From: Mycobacterium sp. GA-0227b
Lineage (GTDB): Bacteria; Actinomycetota; Actinomycetes; Mycobacteriales; Mycobacteriaceae
DNA length: 64,000 bases
NCBI RefSeq assembly: GCF_001499855.1
Contig: NZ_LQIK01000001.1
Span: 434,001-498,000, forward strand
Direction: 5' to 3'
The notes beneath the pieces are model-generated. The model saw only the letters and a program-made list of their open reading frames with translations, did not search any database and had not been told where the DNA came from. Positions 44,723 to 52,536 of the stretch are shown here, in pieces (the first letter of the stretch is position 1; the number at the start of each line of letters is the position of its first letter). The translations under genes and the position numbers were made by a program.

Positions 44723-45646
44723 CTAACCCGCGACGGCCAGTCCGGCGGCCAGCGCCAGGGCGATGATCATCAGCGTGGTCTCGACCCGCGCCCGGGTTCG
44801 TGACACCACCGCGGAGGCTCGATGGGTCCGCGCGGCGGGCAACCACATCGTGCGGTTGCGCCAGCCGAGGACGACGAGTACGACGGTCGTCGCGATCTTG
44901 GCCGACAACAGCCGTCCGTACCCGGTGGCGTACAGCTCGACCGGTGAGGCCATCCGAACCGCGGCCCCCACTGTCCCGCCGATCAGCAGCACCAGCACGC
45001 ATACCAACGACAACTGCGAGAAGCGCGGCAGCATCCGGGCCCACTGCCCGCGGTGCTCGACGGTGAGCAGCAGCGCCGCCAGCGCGCCGCACCACAGCGC
45101 GGCGGCCAGCGTGTGCACCGTCACCGCAACACCACCCAGCGGGCTCTCGGCGAAGTGTCCGGTGAGTTGGCGTGCGGCGATCCCGACCGCCGCGACGCCG
45201 GTCATCACGACGTTCGACGACGCGGATCGCCGCACGACCAGGGCCGTGCCACATACGACCGCCGCGGCCGCTGCGGCCAGCACGCCCGTTCGCCCGGCAG
45301 CCGTCGCGGTCAGGAAGTCGACCGTTGTCTGCACCCCCAGCCTGCTGACCGGAATCGCGGCGGCCTGCGCGGCCGCCCCGAGCATCCGGGTCAGCTCGGC
45401 AAGTAGCCACACCGCCGAGGCGACGGCGAGCGGGCGCGTCGCCTTGGCCAGCAGCTCGCCGCGGTGGCGCTCGCCGTCGAGCATCGGCAACACGGTCAAA
45501 CCCAGCGTGACGACTCCGGCGCAGTCGGCGAGAACGCGCACCGCGGTCGCACTCAGCGACGCCTGCGGATAAGCCAGCGCCCAGGCCAGGACCGCCGCGG
45601 CAACGGCGACCAGCGTTCCGGCGGCCACCGCGCTTCGACGCGTCAC
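44723..45646 (-). CDS. copD: CopD-family copper-resistance membrane protein
   Basis: A 307-residue membrane protein with about eight helices, matching the CopD/YcnJ-like family that moves copper across the membrane with CopC. A His in TVHTLAAALWCGALAALLL is of the kind expected to bind metal. The GTG start overlaps the copC stop (GTGA), so translation is coupled. An in-frame extension through copC is open but not real. It is followed downstream by the H-NS-like gene. Confidence 0.88.
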   Translation of the reverse strand: MTRRSAVAAGTLVAVAAAVLAWALAYPQASLSATAVRVLADCAGVVTLGLTVLPMLDGERHRGELLAKATRPLAVASAVWLLAELTRMLGAAAQAAAIPVSRLGVQTTVDFLTATAAGRTGVLAAAAAAVVCGTALVVRRSASSNVVMTGVAAVGIAARQLTGHFAESPLGGVAVTVHTLAAALWCGALAALLLTVEHRGQWARMLPRFSQLSLVCVLVLLIGGTVGAAVRMASPVELYATGYGRLLSAKIATTVVLVVLGWRNRTMWLPAARTHRASAVVSRTRARVETTLMIIALALAAGLAVAG

Positions 45647-46197
45647 GTGCGCCGCCGCACCGCCCACACGATGCCTGCACCGACGATGACGACGGCGCCC
45701 ACATAGAACGGCCACACGGGAATCGCTTCGTCGGGGGAGTCGGCCGGAGTGGCCGCCGATGGGCCCGGCGCCCCTGGTCCCGCTACCGTCAACCGGAACG
45801 ACCACGACCCGTTGATCACGTGCCCATCGGCAGACGTCACGCGGTAGTTCACCGTGTAGTTACCGGACGGCCCGAGCGGGCGCACTCCCACGCTGAGAAC
45901 GGCCCCGTCGACCTGCGGTTCGCCGGTCGACCACAGGTTGCCGTCCGGGCCCACGACGGTCATCGCCGCGAACTGAGCCTGCAGCGCTTCACTGAATGTC
46001 GCGGACACCCTCGCCGGGCCCTGGGCCAGTTCGGCGTTCTCCGCCGGGTCCGTGGCGATGCGGGTGGCGTGCGCGGACGCGGTGCCGGCCCCCGCCAGCG
46101 CAGCTGCGGCCAGCCAGAGCGTCAGGACCAGGCAAGCCGCGGCGGGTTTCGCCCGGGCGCGAAGGATGGCCCGGGTGATCGATGACATCGACGACAT
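45643..46197 (-). CDS. copC: CopC-type copper-binding protein with C-terminal anchor
   Basis: A 184-residue protein with a Sec signal ending in TASA; cleavage leaves His43 as the new N-terminus (HATRIATDPAENAEL), the 'histidine brace' Cu(II) ligand of CopC. The beta-sandwich domain has YTVNYRVTSADGHVINGSW with two further His. A membrane helix (FYVGAVVIVGAGIVWAV) anchors the C-terminus. It delivers copper to CopD or holds it outside the membrane. The ATG giving MSSMSSITRAIL is preferred; a GTG one codon earlier is open. Confidence 0.9.
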   Translation of the reverse strand: MSSMSSITRAILRARAKPAAACLVLTLWLAAAALAGAGTASAHATRIATDPAENAELAQGPARVSATFSEALQAQFAAMTVVGPDGNLWSTGEPQVDGAVLSVGVRPLGPSGNYTVNYRVTSADGHVINGSWSFRLTVAGPGAPGPSAATPADSPDEAIPVWPFYVGAVVIVGAGIVWAVRRRT

Positions 46198-46204
46198 CAC
46201 GGCC

Positions 46205-46861
46205 TCAGCTCACGCCGAGCCGGGCCATCAGGTCTGCGTCGATCCCGTCGAGCTGACGTTCGATGGCAGCGTGGGCCGACCGGCGGCGCGGCGTCGGCAT
46301 GTGTTCGGCGGCGGCGACCGCTGCCGACAGCTCACCGAGGCGCTCGGTGATCGCGGCGACGAACCGCTTGGTCTCGGCGTCCTTCGGCTTCTTCTCGGCG
46401 ACCAGACGCAACGACTGCTCGGCGCCGGCGATGCGAGCCGACAGCTGGGCGCCGTGGCCGTTGAATTGGCCGATCTGGCTGAGCGGAACGCCGAGGCGGT
46501 CGGCGCGGCGTTGATCGACGTAGCCGCGTGCGGTGATGGCGGCGCGGTACGCGAGCGGAACCACGATGGGGGCGAGCAGTCGGGTCACGGTGAGCATCCG
46601 GCGAATCCGCGTGGGGGAGAACAACTTGCCTTCACGTGCGGCCTTCAACTGCGTCTCGGCGACCTTGAGTGCGGCCCTGTCGCTGTCGCGCTGCGCTTTC
46701 AGCTGAGCCTTCAGGGCTCTGGTCTCGGCGCGGTGCGCGGCCTTGATGCGGCGGGCCTCGTTCTTGGCGTCCAGGCGGGCCTCCAGCTTCGCCTTCGCCT
46801 TGATCGCGCGGGCCTCGGCCTTGCGGGTGGCGCGGGTTTTGCGTCGCTTGAACGGGCTCAT
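46205..46861 (-). CDS. Conserved mycobacterial protein (Rv3850-like)
   Basis: A 218-residue, very basic, mostly helical protein with a long coiled-coil N-terminal half (RKAEARAIKAKAKLEARL, AETRALKAQLKAQRD) and a C-terminal half with a weakly hydrophobic segment (RLLAPIVVPLAYRAAI). Its length and place match Rv3850, a conserved hypothetical of Mycobacteriales. No catalytic motif is visible. The basic coiled coil could bind nucleic acid or membrane; this is speculation. It lies just upstream of copC on the same strand. Confidence 0.85.
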   Translation of the reverse strand: MSPFKRRKTRATRKAEARAIKAKAKLEARLDAKNEARRIKAAHRAETRALKAQLKAQRDSDRAALKVAETQLKAAREGKLFSPTRIRRMLTVTRLLAPIVVPLAYRAAITARGYVDQRRADRLGVPLSQIGQFNGHGAQLSARIAGAEQSLRLVAEKKPKDAETKRFVAAITERLGELSAAVAAAEHMPTPRRRSAHAAIERQLDGIDADLMARLGVS

Positions 46862-47045
46862 CCCGGCTGCCTCCCGGTGGTGTTCTCGGTTGTTGACGTC
46901 GTGCGGTGCGGGTGTCGGTGCAGCCCAACCCTATCGTTCGACTTTGTTTGGGCAGCCAACGGTCAGTCGCACTTGTGCGAGAATCGACGGGTCGTCGACC
47001 GGTTGTCATCAGGCCGAGCCAGGCCGCGGTCGAAAGGGGGGCCTC

Positions 47046-47537
47046 ATGCCAGCCAGCCGCCGTGTCACCCGTGCGGTCGGTGCCGTCCTCGAACTGGCGC
47101 CGCGGCAGGGGGAAGTATCGCTGCCCCGGCTCGTCGAGGCCGTCAGCGCGGACCGCGATCGGCCCATCGAGCTCAAGACGGCGGACCTGCCGCCCGGCGT
47201 TTGTGGGCAGTGGCGGCAGTACGCCGACCGTGACGTTTTCCTGATCCAGAAGGGGCTGCCGGCGTGGGACCGCACGCTTGCTCACGAACTGGGACACCTG
47301 GTACTCGGTCATGACGGCATCCCGGTCGCCCAGGCGGCGCGAGAGACCACGGAGATCGCCAGCTCCGAGCTGATCGGCTACATGCTGAACCAGCGGACCG
47401 GATGTATGGGGCCCGCCGGTGAGGAGGCCGAACAGGAGGCCGAGGACTTCGCAGCGCTGCTGCTGTACCGGCTGGGCCGGCTGCCGTCGGACCGCTCGTC
47501 CATCGTCCAGGTCCGGCTCGGAGAGGCGTTTGGTTGA
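47046..47537 (+). CDS. ImmA/IrrE-type metallopeptidase-like protein
   Basis: A 163-residue protein with a zinc-peptidase motif HELGH (His80, Glu81, His84) followed by VLGHDG, and a downstream acidic helix (EEAEQEAEDFAALLLYR) that supplies a third ligand, the layout of COG2856 ImmA/IrrE proteins. Such peptidases cleave XRE-type repressors to switch on stress or mobile-element genes. The ATG giving MPASRRVTRA has an AAAGGGGGG ribosome site. It is coupled to the next membrane-protein gene through a TTGA overlap. The partner repressor is not known; espR, an XRE-like protein, lies 1.2 kb away. Confidence 0.85.
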   Translation: MPASRRVTRAVGAVLELAPRQGEVSLPRLVEAVSADRDRPIELKTADLPPGVCGQWRQYADRDVFLIQKGLPAWDRTLAHELGHLVLGHDGIPVAQAARETTEIASSELIGYMLNQRTGCMGPAGEEAEQEAEDFAALLLYRLGRLPSDRSSIVQVRLGEAFG

Positions 47538-48697
47538 TCATCTGGGTGATCGCCGGTCTGCTCGGACTGGCCACCGGCCTACGCATCGGCTGGGCGCTGG
47601 TCAACAAGCAGAGCCTGGTGAGCACCGCGATGATCCTCGCGTTGGGCAGTCTCGGCGTGATCGCCGCCCTCAACTGGCAGCCGCTGACGCTGCTGATCGA
47701 CACCTTGCTGCGGTGGCCCAACATCTCCATGGGGCTATCCCAGGTGGCCCTTGTCGCTTGCGCGGCGGGCAGCTGCGTGATGATCACGACCGTCTCCTCG
47801 GCACGTAGACCCGCAACGATCCGTAAGGTCGCGATCGCTCAGTACAGCGTGGCCGCGGTGATCGCGGTGGTGAGCCTGGTGAGCTTCTTCGCCGCCGGCC
47901 GTCAACCCGAGATGTCGCCGCAGGAGTACCTGCGGCGCAACCTGGACAACGGTGGCTACCCGCTGCCGTGGCTGCTGCCGCTGCTCTACGTGCTGCTGGC
48001 GCTGTCGCTGGTGGCATGGGCCGGCCTTCGCCACTCGAACCGCACGCGGCGGGGTCGGGCGTTGTTCGTGTTCACGATCGGCATCGTGCTGATCGTGGCG
48101 GCCGCCGGCTTCTTCCTCCTGCGCGCGGCCGGCAGGGGCGGACCGGTGGGCGTGGGAGCAGCGGCGACGCTGTTGGGCTGTGCGATGTTGGTCGTCGCCG
48201 CGGGGGCGCTGCTGCCCAGCGTCGAGGACTGGTTCGGCGCCCGGCGCGAGCTGCGGGTGATCCAGCCGATCCTCACCGAACTCGGGCGCCGCCATCCCGA
48301 CATCGGTATCGGCGTGCGGCCCCGCGGACCGCTCGTGTTCCGGGTGGCGGAGCGGATGTCGCTGATTTCTGACGCGCTGTTCCTGGAAGCCACCGCGGCC
48401 GACTACACGCGCAAGCTGCGAGTCGATTCGGCCGGCGCGCCCTCCGGCGACGACGCCGACTCGCAGGAGGCCGAACTCGAGTCGCCGTCGGTGTCGCCGA
48501 AGGAGCAGGCCCAAGCGATCGCGGAGTGGATATACGCCGGCAGAGAAGCCGCATCGGAGGTCGAGCAGGCGGGCTTTCCGGGCCTCGGCTGGCTGCGCCA
48601 ACCCAGCGATTATTCAGACCGCGAGTGGATCCTCGAGATCGCCGAGCAGTACCGCGCGCTCACCCGCCGCGGTGGCGCGGTGACTCGGCCGGCGTAG
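47534..48697 (+). CDS. DUF6545/MAB_1171c-like membrane protein
   Basis: A 387-residue protein with about seven hydrophobic helices in its N-terminal two-thirds, then a cytoplasmic C-terminus (from about residue 235) that starts DWFGARRELRVIQPILTEL. This pattern is the MAB_1171c/DUF6545 family, often found beside an IrrE-like peptidase in actinobacteria. It begins with TTG overlapping the peptidase stop. Its function is unknown; a membrane sensor for the peptidase is a reasonable hypothesis. The Rv3848 place in M. tuberculosis also holds a membrane protein. Confidence 0.8.
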   Translation: MIIWVIAGLLGLATGLRIGWALVNKQSLVSTAMILALGSLGVIAALNWQPLTLLIDTLLRWPNISMGLSQVALVACAAGSCVMITTVSSARRPATIRKVAIAQYSVAAVIAVVSLVSFFAAGRQPEMSPQEYLRRNLDNGGYPLPWLLPLLYVLLALSLVAWAGLRHSNRTRRGRALFVFTIGIVLIVAAAGFFLLRAAGRGGPVGVGAAATLLGCAMLVVAAGALLPSVEDWFGARRELRVIQPILTELGRRHPDIGIGVRPRGPLVFRVAERMSLISDALFLEATAADYTRKLRVDSAGAPSGDDADSQEAELESPSVSPKEQAQAIAEWIYAGREAASEVEQAGFPGLGWLRQPSDYSDREWILEIAEQYRALTRRGGAVTRPA

Positions 48698-48748
48698 CTG
48701 TTTCCGCTTGACGGATTCGCCGGCTTCGGCGCTCACCGCCCGGTCGGG

Positions 48749-49144
48749 CTAATCGAGATGCTCGCGGCGGCGCAGCTCATCGACCTTCTGGACGATGTCT
48801 TGCTGGGCCTCCGGCGACAGCCCGACAGTGCGTGCGGCAATACGCCGAACACCCTCGTCGCGCATGCTCGCGAGCCAGGTCAGCTCCTTGTCCAGCTTCT
48901 CGTAGTACTCGTCGTCGGTGAAGTAGGCCGGCTTGATCCGGAAGAAGTTGGCAAGAGCGGCCATCGTGGCCGCCGAGGGGTTGGTGCGGTTGCCCGAGCG
49001 CAGCTGAGAGAGGTATGGCGCAGACATGGTGACGCCCTCGGCCTTGAGCGCCGCGATCACCTCAGCGGAGGTATGTGGGCCGCGTCCCGGCGGGTAGACC
49101 GTGTCGAACAGCCGGTTCAGGCGAGCGGCAAACGTCGTGCTCAT
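48749..49144 (-). CDS. espR: EspR, XRE-type nucleoid-associated regulator
   Basis: A 131-residue protein almost identical in its first 90 residues to M. tuberculosis EspR as I recall it (MSTTFAARLNRLFDTVYPPG, TMSAPYLSQLRSGNRTNPS). The helix-turn-helix lies around residues 25-70 and a C-terminal dimerisation helix follows. EspR binds DNA at many loci and activates ESX-1 effector genes (espACD) in M. tuberculosis. The ATG is five codons after an upstream in-frame ATG. It corresponds to Rv3849 and is convergent with the IrrE-associated membrane protein. Confidence 0.97.
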   Translation of the reverse strand: MSTTFAARLNRLFDTVYPPGRGPHTSAEVIAALKAEGVTMSAPYLSQLRSGNRTNPSAATMAALANFFRIKPAYFTDDEYYEKLDKELTWLASMRDEGVRRIAARTVGLSPEAQQDIVQKVDELRRREHLD

Positions 49145-49506
49145 CGATATGACCTCCACATGGAATAAACGAGCGGTGTATTAGCGGCGTATTTGCTGAT
49201 CATCGTAGCGAGTGTAGTGGTGTCAACCAAGTGCAAACCAAGGAAAAGTTAACCCGCCCATTCCGTCGGCGCCCCCTTCGGTGGCCGCTCGGACGTGCTC
49301 AGAGCGCGCCGGCGCCGCTACCTCACGGTGCGGCGAAGCAAATATTGACGGTAGGGTCGAGCTAGCTTTGCCGACGGAGTGCTCACCGCCGCGACCGAAT
49401 AGTCGCTGTGCGCCCTCGGCAACGCTGATCTTGAGTGACGAAGCAGAATTCCGAGTTTGCCGATTGTCGAACTCGGCGTCGCGGAAGGATCCGAGAGTGG
49501 TTGCCG
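49145..49506. other. 362-bp gap upstream of espR
   Basis: It holds the espR promoter region. No gene is supported, although small frames are open on both strands. It is comparatively A/T-rich near the espR end. Confidence 0.4.
49199..49226 (-). promoter_or_regulatory. Probable espR promoter
   Basis: On the minus strand TTGACA (49226-49221) and GATGAT (49204-49199) are separated by 16 bp, giving a leader of about 50 nt before the espR start. The -35 is perfect; the -10 is 4 of 6. Confidence 0.5.
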
Positions 49507-50196
49507 TCAGGACCGCCGCGACGACGGTTCGAGCGTGTTCGTATCCGCGCGCGCGGCGCGGCTGCGCACCACCCACATCACGACGGCCACAACGGTGACC
49601 GAGCTGACGACCGTGGCGGCGACCCACCGCAGACCGAGGGCGCTGTCGAACAGCAGCCACAGACCGAACAGCAGGAACAGCACGCTGGCCAGGCCGTGCA
49701 GGAAGCGTTCGGGCAACCGCTTGTGCATCAACCTGCCGGCGGCGATCGCCGCTCCGTCGGCCAGCACCATGCCGGCCGTCGCGCCTATCCAGACGCCGGC
49801 CCAGTGGTGGTCGCTGGCCAGGGCGACCGTGGCGAGCATTGTCTTGTCGCCGAGTTCGGCGAGCACGAATGAGGAGACGATCGCAGGCACGACGAAGCGC
49901 GGCTCGGCGATCCGCACCTCTTCGCCGTCGTCGCTGCGTTCTCGCCACGTCCACAGCGCGAACAGCAGGAATGCGATGGAAGCGACGAACGCGATCGGGC
50001 GCTCGGGAAGGGTCAATCCCAGGAAATGTCCGATCGCCACTGACAGGCCGTGCACCAGCATCGCGGCGATGCCGACGCCCGAGAGCACCACCCACCAACG
50101 GTGGCGCAGTGCGTAGGTCATGGTGATCAGCTGCGACTTGTCGCCGAGTTCGGCGACGAAAATGACTGCGAGACTGACCAGGATTGCGGTGAGCAT
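49507..50196 (-). CDS. TMEM165/GDT1 (UPF0016) family metal transporter, probably manganese exporter
   Basis: A 229-residue membrane protein with the two family motifs E-x-G-D-(K/R)-(S/T): ELGDKS in helix 1 and ELGDKT in the second half. This inverted-repeat fold moves Mn2+ or Ca2+ out of the cytoplasm. The upstream leader contains a yybP-ykoY manganese riboswitch, which makes manganese export the best guess. It starts at an ATG 40 bp below the riboswitch. The last 25 residues are polar. Confidence 0.92.
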   Translation of the reverse strand: MLTAILVSLAVIFVAELGDKSQLITMTYALRHRWWVVLSGVGIAAMLVHGLSVAIGHFLGLTLPERPIAFVASIAFLLFALWTWRERSDDGEEVRIAEPRFVVPAIVSSFVLAELGDKTMLATVALASDHHWAGVWIGATAGMVLADGAAIAAGRLMHKRLPERFLHGLASVLFLLFGLWLLFDSALGLRWVAATVVSSVTVVAVVMWVVRSRAARADTNTLEPSSRRS

Positions 50197-50239
50197 TCGG
50201 ACGACCCTTTCGACGCGTCGCCGACGGATCGCTTCTCAC

Positions 50240-50355
50240 GCCCATCGGCTTCGGTCGAAGGTCTCGCCCACCACGCCTTCTCGAGGTGCGGTTCGCCGGC
50301 CGGGCTTGCGCCAGTATGTCGACACGACGATTGGGGGCTACTCCCCTTCGCTTAC
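50240..50355 (-). ncRNA. yybP-ykoY manganese riboswitch
   Basis: On the minus strand the leader of the GDT1 gene has the two conserved blocks of this riboswitch class: AAGGGGAGUAGCC (near 50348-50336) and GAGACCUUCGACC (near 50266-50254), which pair across the four-helix junction, with GTCGACATACTGGC in the middle arm. This RNA senses Mn2+ and turns on the downstream exporter gene. Boundaries are approximate. Confidence 0.85.
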
Positions 50356-50459
50356 TTCACCGACCATAGCTGCAGTCGAGCCGGCGCGCCACCGTCCGCC
50401 GAGGTTTCGGGTATCCGAATCCGTCGTTCAGTTGCCCGAATCAAATGCTTCGAAACACC

Positions 50460-50993
50460 TTATGCCGCAAGGAGCATCGCGAGGATCGCGGTGTCGGGAT
50501 GGCTGATCGGGTCGACGCCGACTCTGCTCACCATGGACGTCACGGTGCCGTCCGCTTCGGCCTCGACCCAGGCCGCCCGATGTTCGAGACCGAGGTGGGG
50601 AAGGCCGGGCAGCAGCACACAACCGGACGCCGCTCCGGTGCACTCCGGCAGGGAGGGAGTGGTCTCCGACGGCGGGTGCAGCATCAACAGCGCCGGTGGT
50701 TGGTGCTCGGCGAAATGCCCTGGCGGTACCGCTGATTCGCCGACGACGGTGCCCTCGGCGACGACCAGGCCGACGGTGTTGGGTTCGGGCTCGTCGGGCA
50801 ACTCCTCGCGCGCACCGAATATCGTTGTGGTGGACAGTAACCCGGGAAGCGACGCCACCCGCACCGCGACCATCAACAACTGGGCCCACTCTTTGGTGGA
50901 GTCCGGCCAGCGGCCCGAGATCACGAACCCCTTGAGTGAACCGCGTGAATGGAACGGGGCGACCTCGATCGCCCGGCCGGATCCTCTCTCCAT
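50460..50993 (-). CDS. Conserved protein of unknown function (Rv3847-like)
   Basis: A 177-residue protein, the same length as I recall for Rv3847. The ATG giving MERGSGRAIEV is fixed by GGAGGCGAT upstream. No known domain is recognised; it has a mixed alpha/beta pattern (LLMVAVRVASLPGLLSTTTIF, TVGLVVAEGTVVGES). In M. tuberculosis Rv3847 lies beside sodA; here it lies beside the nickel SOD genes. Confidence 0.8.
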   Translation of the reverse strand: MERGSGRAIEVAPFHSRGSLKGFVISGRWPDSTKEWAQLLMVAVRVASLPGLLSTTTIFGAREELPDEPEPNTVGLVVAEGTVVGESAVPPGHFAEHQPPALLMLHPPSETTPSLPECTGAASGCVLLPGLPHLGLEHRAAWVEAEADGTVTSMVSRVGVDPISHPDTAILAMLLAA

Positions 50994-51075
50994 ATCGCCT
51001 CCGCGCCATCGGTGTTCGCACGCCGATGCGCTCAGGATGCGGCAGAGTCGGCTGGCACGCAAGGGGACACGACTG

Positions 51076-51417
51076 CTAACGGCTGGAATCGGCGCGCGCG
51101 GTCCACACCACCCGGTAGGACGCGGCCGCCGAAATCCAGCCGAACTCATGGGAGTCGGCGGCGCCGGGGGCACGGGGATTGTCCGAGCGGGCTTCGAAGA
51201 TCGCGTCGCGTCCAGCGCCGTAGATGTCGCCGACCCGCTTCACGAGCCACCGCGTCGAACGCCGCGGATCCTGGAAGACCCGTAGCTGTCCGCGACGAAT
51301 GCTCTGGCAGCGCATGGCCAGAAGTCCGTCGCCGGGACCGAGCGTCGGGCGCATCGAGTCATCGACGACGCGGAACAGCCGCAGCGGCCAGCGTCGCGGT
51401 GTCTGGTTGCGGCGCAC
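51076..51417 (-). CDS. sodX: SodX, S26-type protease for nickel superoxide dismutase maturation
   Basis: A 113-residue serine protease of the S24/S26 signal-peptidase-like family. The catalytic pair is Ser21 (VVDDSMRPTLGPGD) and Lys60 (RWLVKRVGD). There is no membrane segment. It is divergent from sodN, whose leader peptide must be removed so that its His-Cys N-terminus can bind nickel, and adjacent sodX genes encode this protease in other bacteria. The start is the GTG giving MRRNQTPRRW; a TTG two codons earlier is also open. Confidence 0.87.
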   Translation of the reverse strand: MRRNQTPRRWPLRLFRVVDDSMRPTLGPGDGLLAMRCQSIRRGQLRVFQDPRRSTRWLVKRVGDIYGAGRDAIFEARSDNPRAPGAADSHEFGWISAAASYRVVWTARADSSR

Positions 51418-51427
51418 CCCCAAAGGG

Positions 51428-51433
51428 TAAGTT
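51428..51433 (+). promoter_or_regulatory. -10 element of a probably leaderless sodN transcript
   Basis: TAAGTT fits the TANNNT -10 pattern and ends 7 bp before the sodN ATG, the spacing at which transcription starts at the A of the start codon in leaderless mycobacterial genes. No good -35 is present. Confidence 0.45.
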
Positions 51434-51440
51434 AGGACAC

Positions 51441-51863
51441 ATGCTGCATCGAATGTTCACCAACGCCACCCCCGCCCATGCCCATTGCGATCTGTACTGC
51501 GGCGTCTACGACCCCGCGCAGGCCAAGATCGACGCGCTTTCCTGCTTGAAAACGATCCAGAAGTATCACGACTCCGACGACGAGCACTTCCGCCAGCGGT
51601 GCATCATCATCAAGGAAGAGCGCGCCGAAGAGGTCAAGCATCACTTGATGGTGCTGTGGGCCGACTTCTTCGCGAAGGACCACTTCGAGCAATTCCCCAA
51701 CCTGCATCAGTTGTTCTGGGACGGTGTGCACGGCGCCGGCGAGGTCAAGAAGTCACTCGACGCCTCCGTCGCCGAGAAGCTGCTCAAGACGATCGATGAG
51801 ATCGCCGACATCTTCTGGCAGACCGACAAGGGCAAGCAGATGGGCGTCTACCCGCCCGCCTGA
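51441..51863 (+). CDS. sodN: Nickel superoxide dismutase (SodN)
   Basis: A 140-residue Ni-SOD precursor that converts superoxide to peroxide and oxygen. A 14-residue leader (MLHRMFTNATPAHA) precedes the nickel hook HCDLYCGVY: His15, Cys16 and Cys20 become ligands His1, Cys2 and Cys6, and Tyr23 is the second-shell Tyr9. The canonical hook is HCDLPCGVY; here Pro5 is Tyr. The helical bundle follows (IIKEERAEEVKHHLMVLW). Divergent sodX lies 23 bp upstream, and a strong hairpin ends the transcript. In M. tuberculosis the iron enzyme SodA is encoded at this place. Confidence 0.95.
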   Translation: MLHRMFTNATPAHAHCDLYCGVYDPAQAKIDALSCLKTIQKYHDSDDEHFRQRCIIIKEERAEEVKHHLMVLWADFFAKDHFEQFPNLHQLFWDGVHGAGEVKKSLDASVAEKLLKTIDEIADIFWQTDKGKQMGVYPPA

Positions 51864-51883
51864 GCAACCCGATTCCGTACGTC

Positions 51884-51918
51884 AAAGAGCCGCCGAGTCA
51901 CTGACCGGCGGCTCTTTT
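51884..51918 (+). terminator. Intrinsic terminator after sodN
   Basis: AAAGAGCCGCCG (51884-51895) and CGGCGGCTCTTT (51906-51917) form a 12-bp perfect stem with a 10-nt loop and a short T run. It also reads as a hairpin for the convergent small gene. Confidence 0.85.
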
Positions 51919-51941
51919 CGTGTTCGTCGAGCGGCGTCCCG

Positions 51942-52097
51942 TCAGAACAACACGATGACGGCCAGCACCCCCAACAGCACCAGCGCGATCACGCTGGCCC
52001 GCAGAAACGCCATCCACTGAGTGCGGGTGTAGTCATGTGCCGACGACGGCCATTCCGAAGGCGGCATTGCCGAACCCGAACCCATCGAAGACGTCAT
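51942..52097 (-). CDS. Small single-pass membrane protein (51 aa)
   Basis: A 51-residue protein with a Ser/Met-rich N-terminus (MTSSMGSGSAMPPSEWP), a YTRTQWMAF segment and one C-terminal hydrophobic helix (ASVIALVLLGVLAVIVLF). The ATG is fixed by AGGAGGGG upstream; a longer version starts 18 codons earlier. Small proteins of this type sit beside respiratory or secretion complexes, but no function can be assigned. It converges on sodN. Confidence 0.65.
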   Translation of the reverse strand: MTSSMGSGSAMPPSEWPSSAHDYTRTQWMAFLRASVIALVLLGVLAVIVLF

Positions 52098-52536
52098 CAA
52101 CCCCTCCTGACCTGCATGTTCTGGCGCCTCTCCCCCAGTGAGATCCGTCACAACGTGGAACTGTGACGCCGATCATAACGCCTGTTGTCCCGACGGAAAA
52201 ATCGGCGGGCCCGCTGACATGGCCCGGTCGGATGGGAGGCGACCGCGCCCTGTCGCGCCATTAGGTTGACTAGGCATTTCGCTCGTCGCAGGGCGGCCTG
52301 TTGATGAGGGCATCAGACCCGGGGACGTCTATCCACTGCAATCGGTGCAGGAAACCCAGATTCAGCGGCTCACGCCTGGTTCGTGGCGTCGCCTGCCTGT
52401 GGATGAACCTGTGGAATCTGTGGATAGGCCGGAATTGCTGTGACTCCCCGACGGCCTGCGTCCCACCGGGATCGGCGCGGAGGTCGGGCGGGTCGTCGCT
52501 ACGCTGTCGGGTGGTGAGTGCCAGGCAAGGAGCGAC
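52098..52536. other. 439-bp gap with DnaA-box-like repeats
   Basis: No supported gene: an ORF of 79 codons on the + strand at 52301-52540 looks like chance. It holds the cluster of TGTGGA repeats listed separately and must carry the promoter of the downstream zinc-ribbon membrane protein. Confidence 0.4.
52398..52427. repeat. Three DnaA-box-like TGTGGA repeats
   Basis: TGTGGATGA (52398-52406), TGTGGAATC (52410-52418) and TGTGGATAG (52419-52427) are direct repeats close to the DnaA box TGTGGATAA. Spacing between starts is 12 and 9 bp. A role as DnaA sites is possible but unproven. Confidence 0.4.

Noticed and set aside
44127..45704. A 525-codon frame ending in the H-NS-like protein
   Set aside because: Only the last 166 codons are the gene, starting at an ATG with a strong ribosome site; the rest is antisense-like sequence over copD.
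49223..50245. A 340-codon frame spanning the espR upstream gap and the GDT1 gene
   Set aside because: It lies on the same strand as the GDT1 gene but in another frame and runs through the gap; the GDT1 frame has conserved motifs and this one does not.
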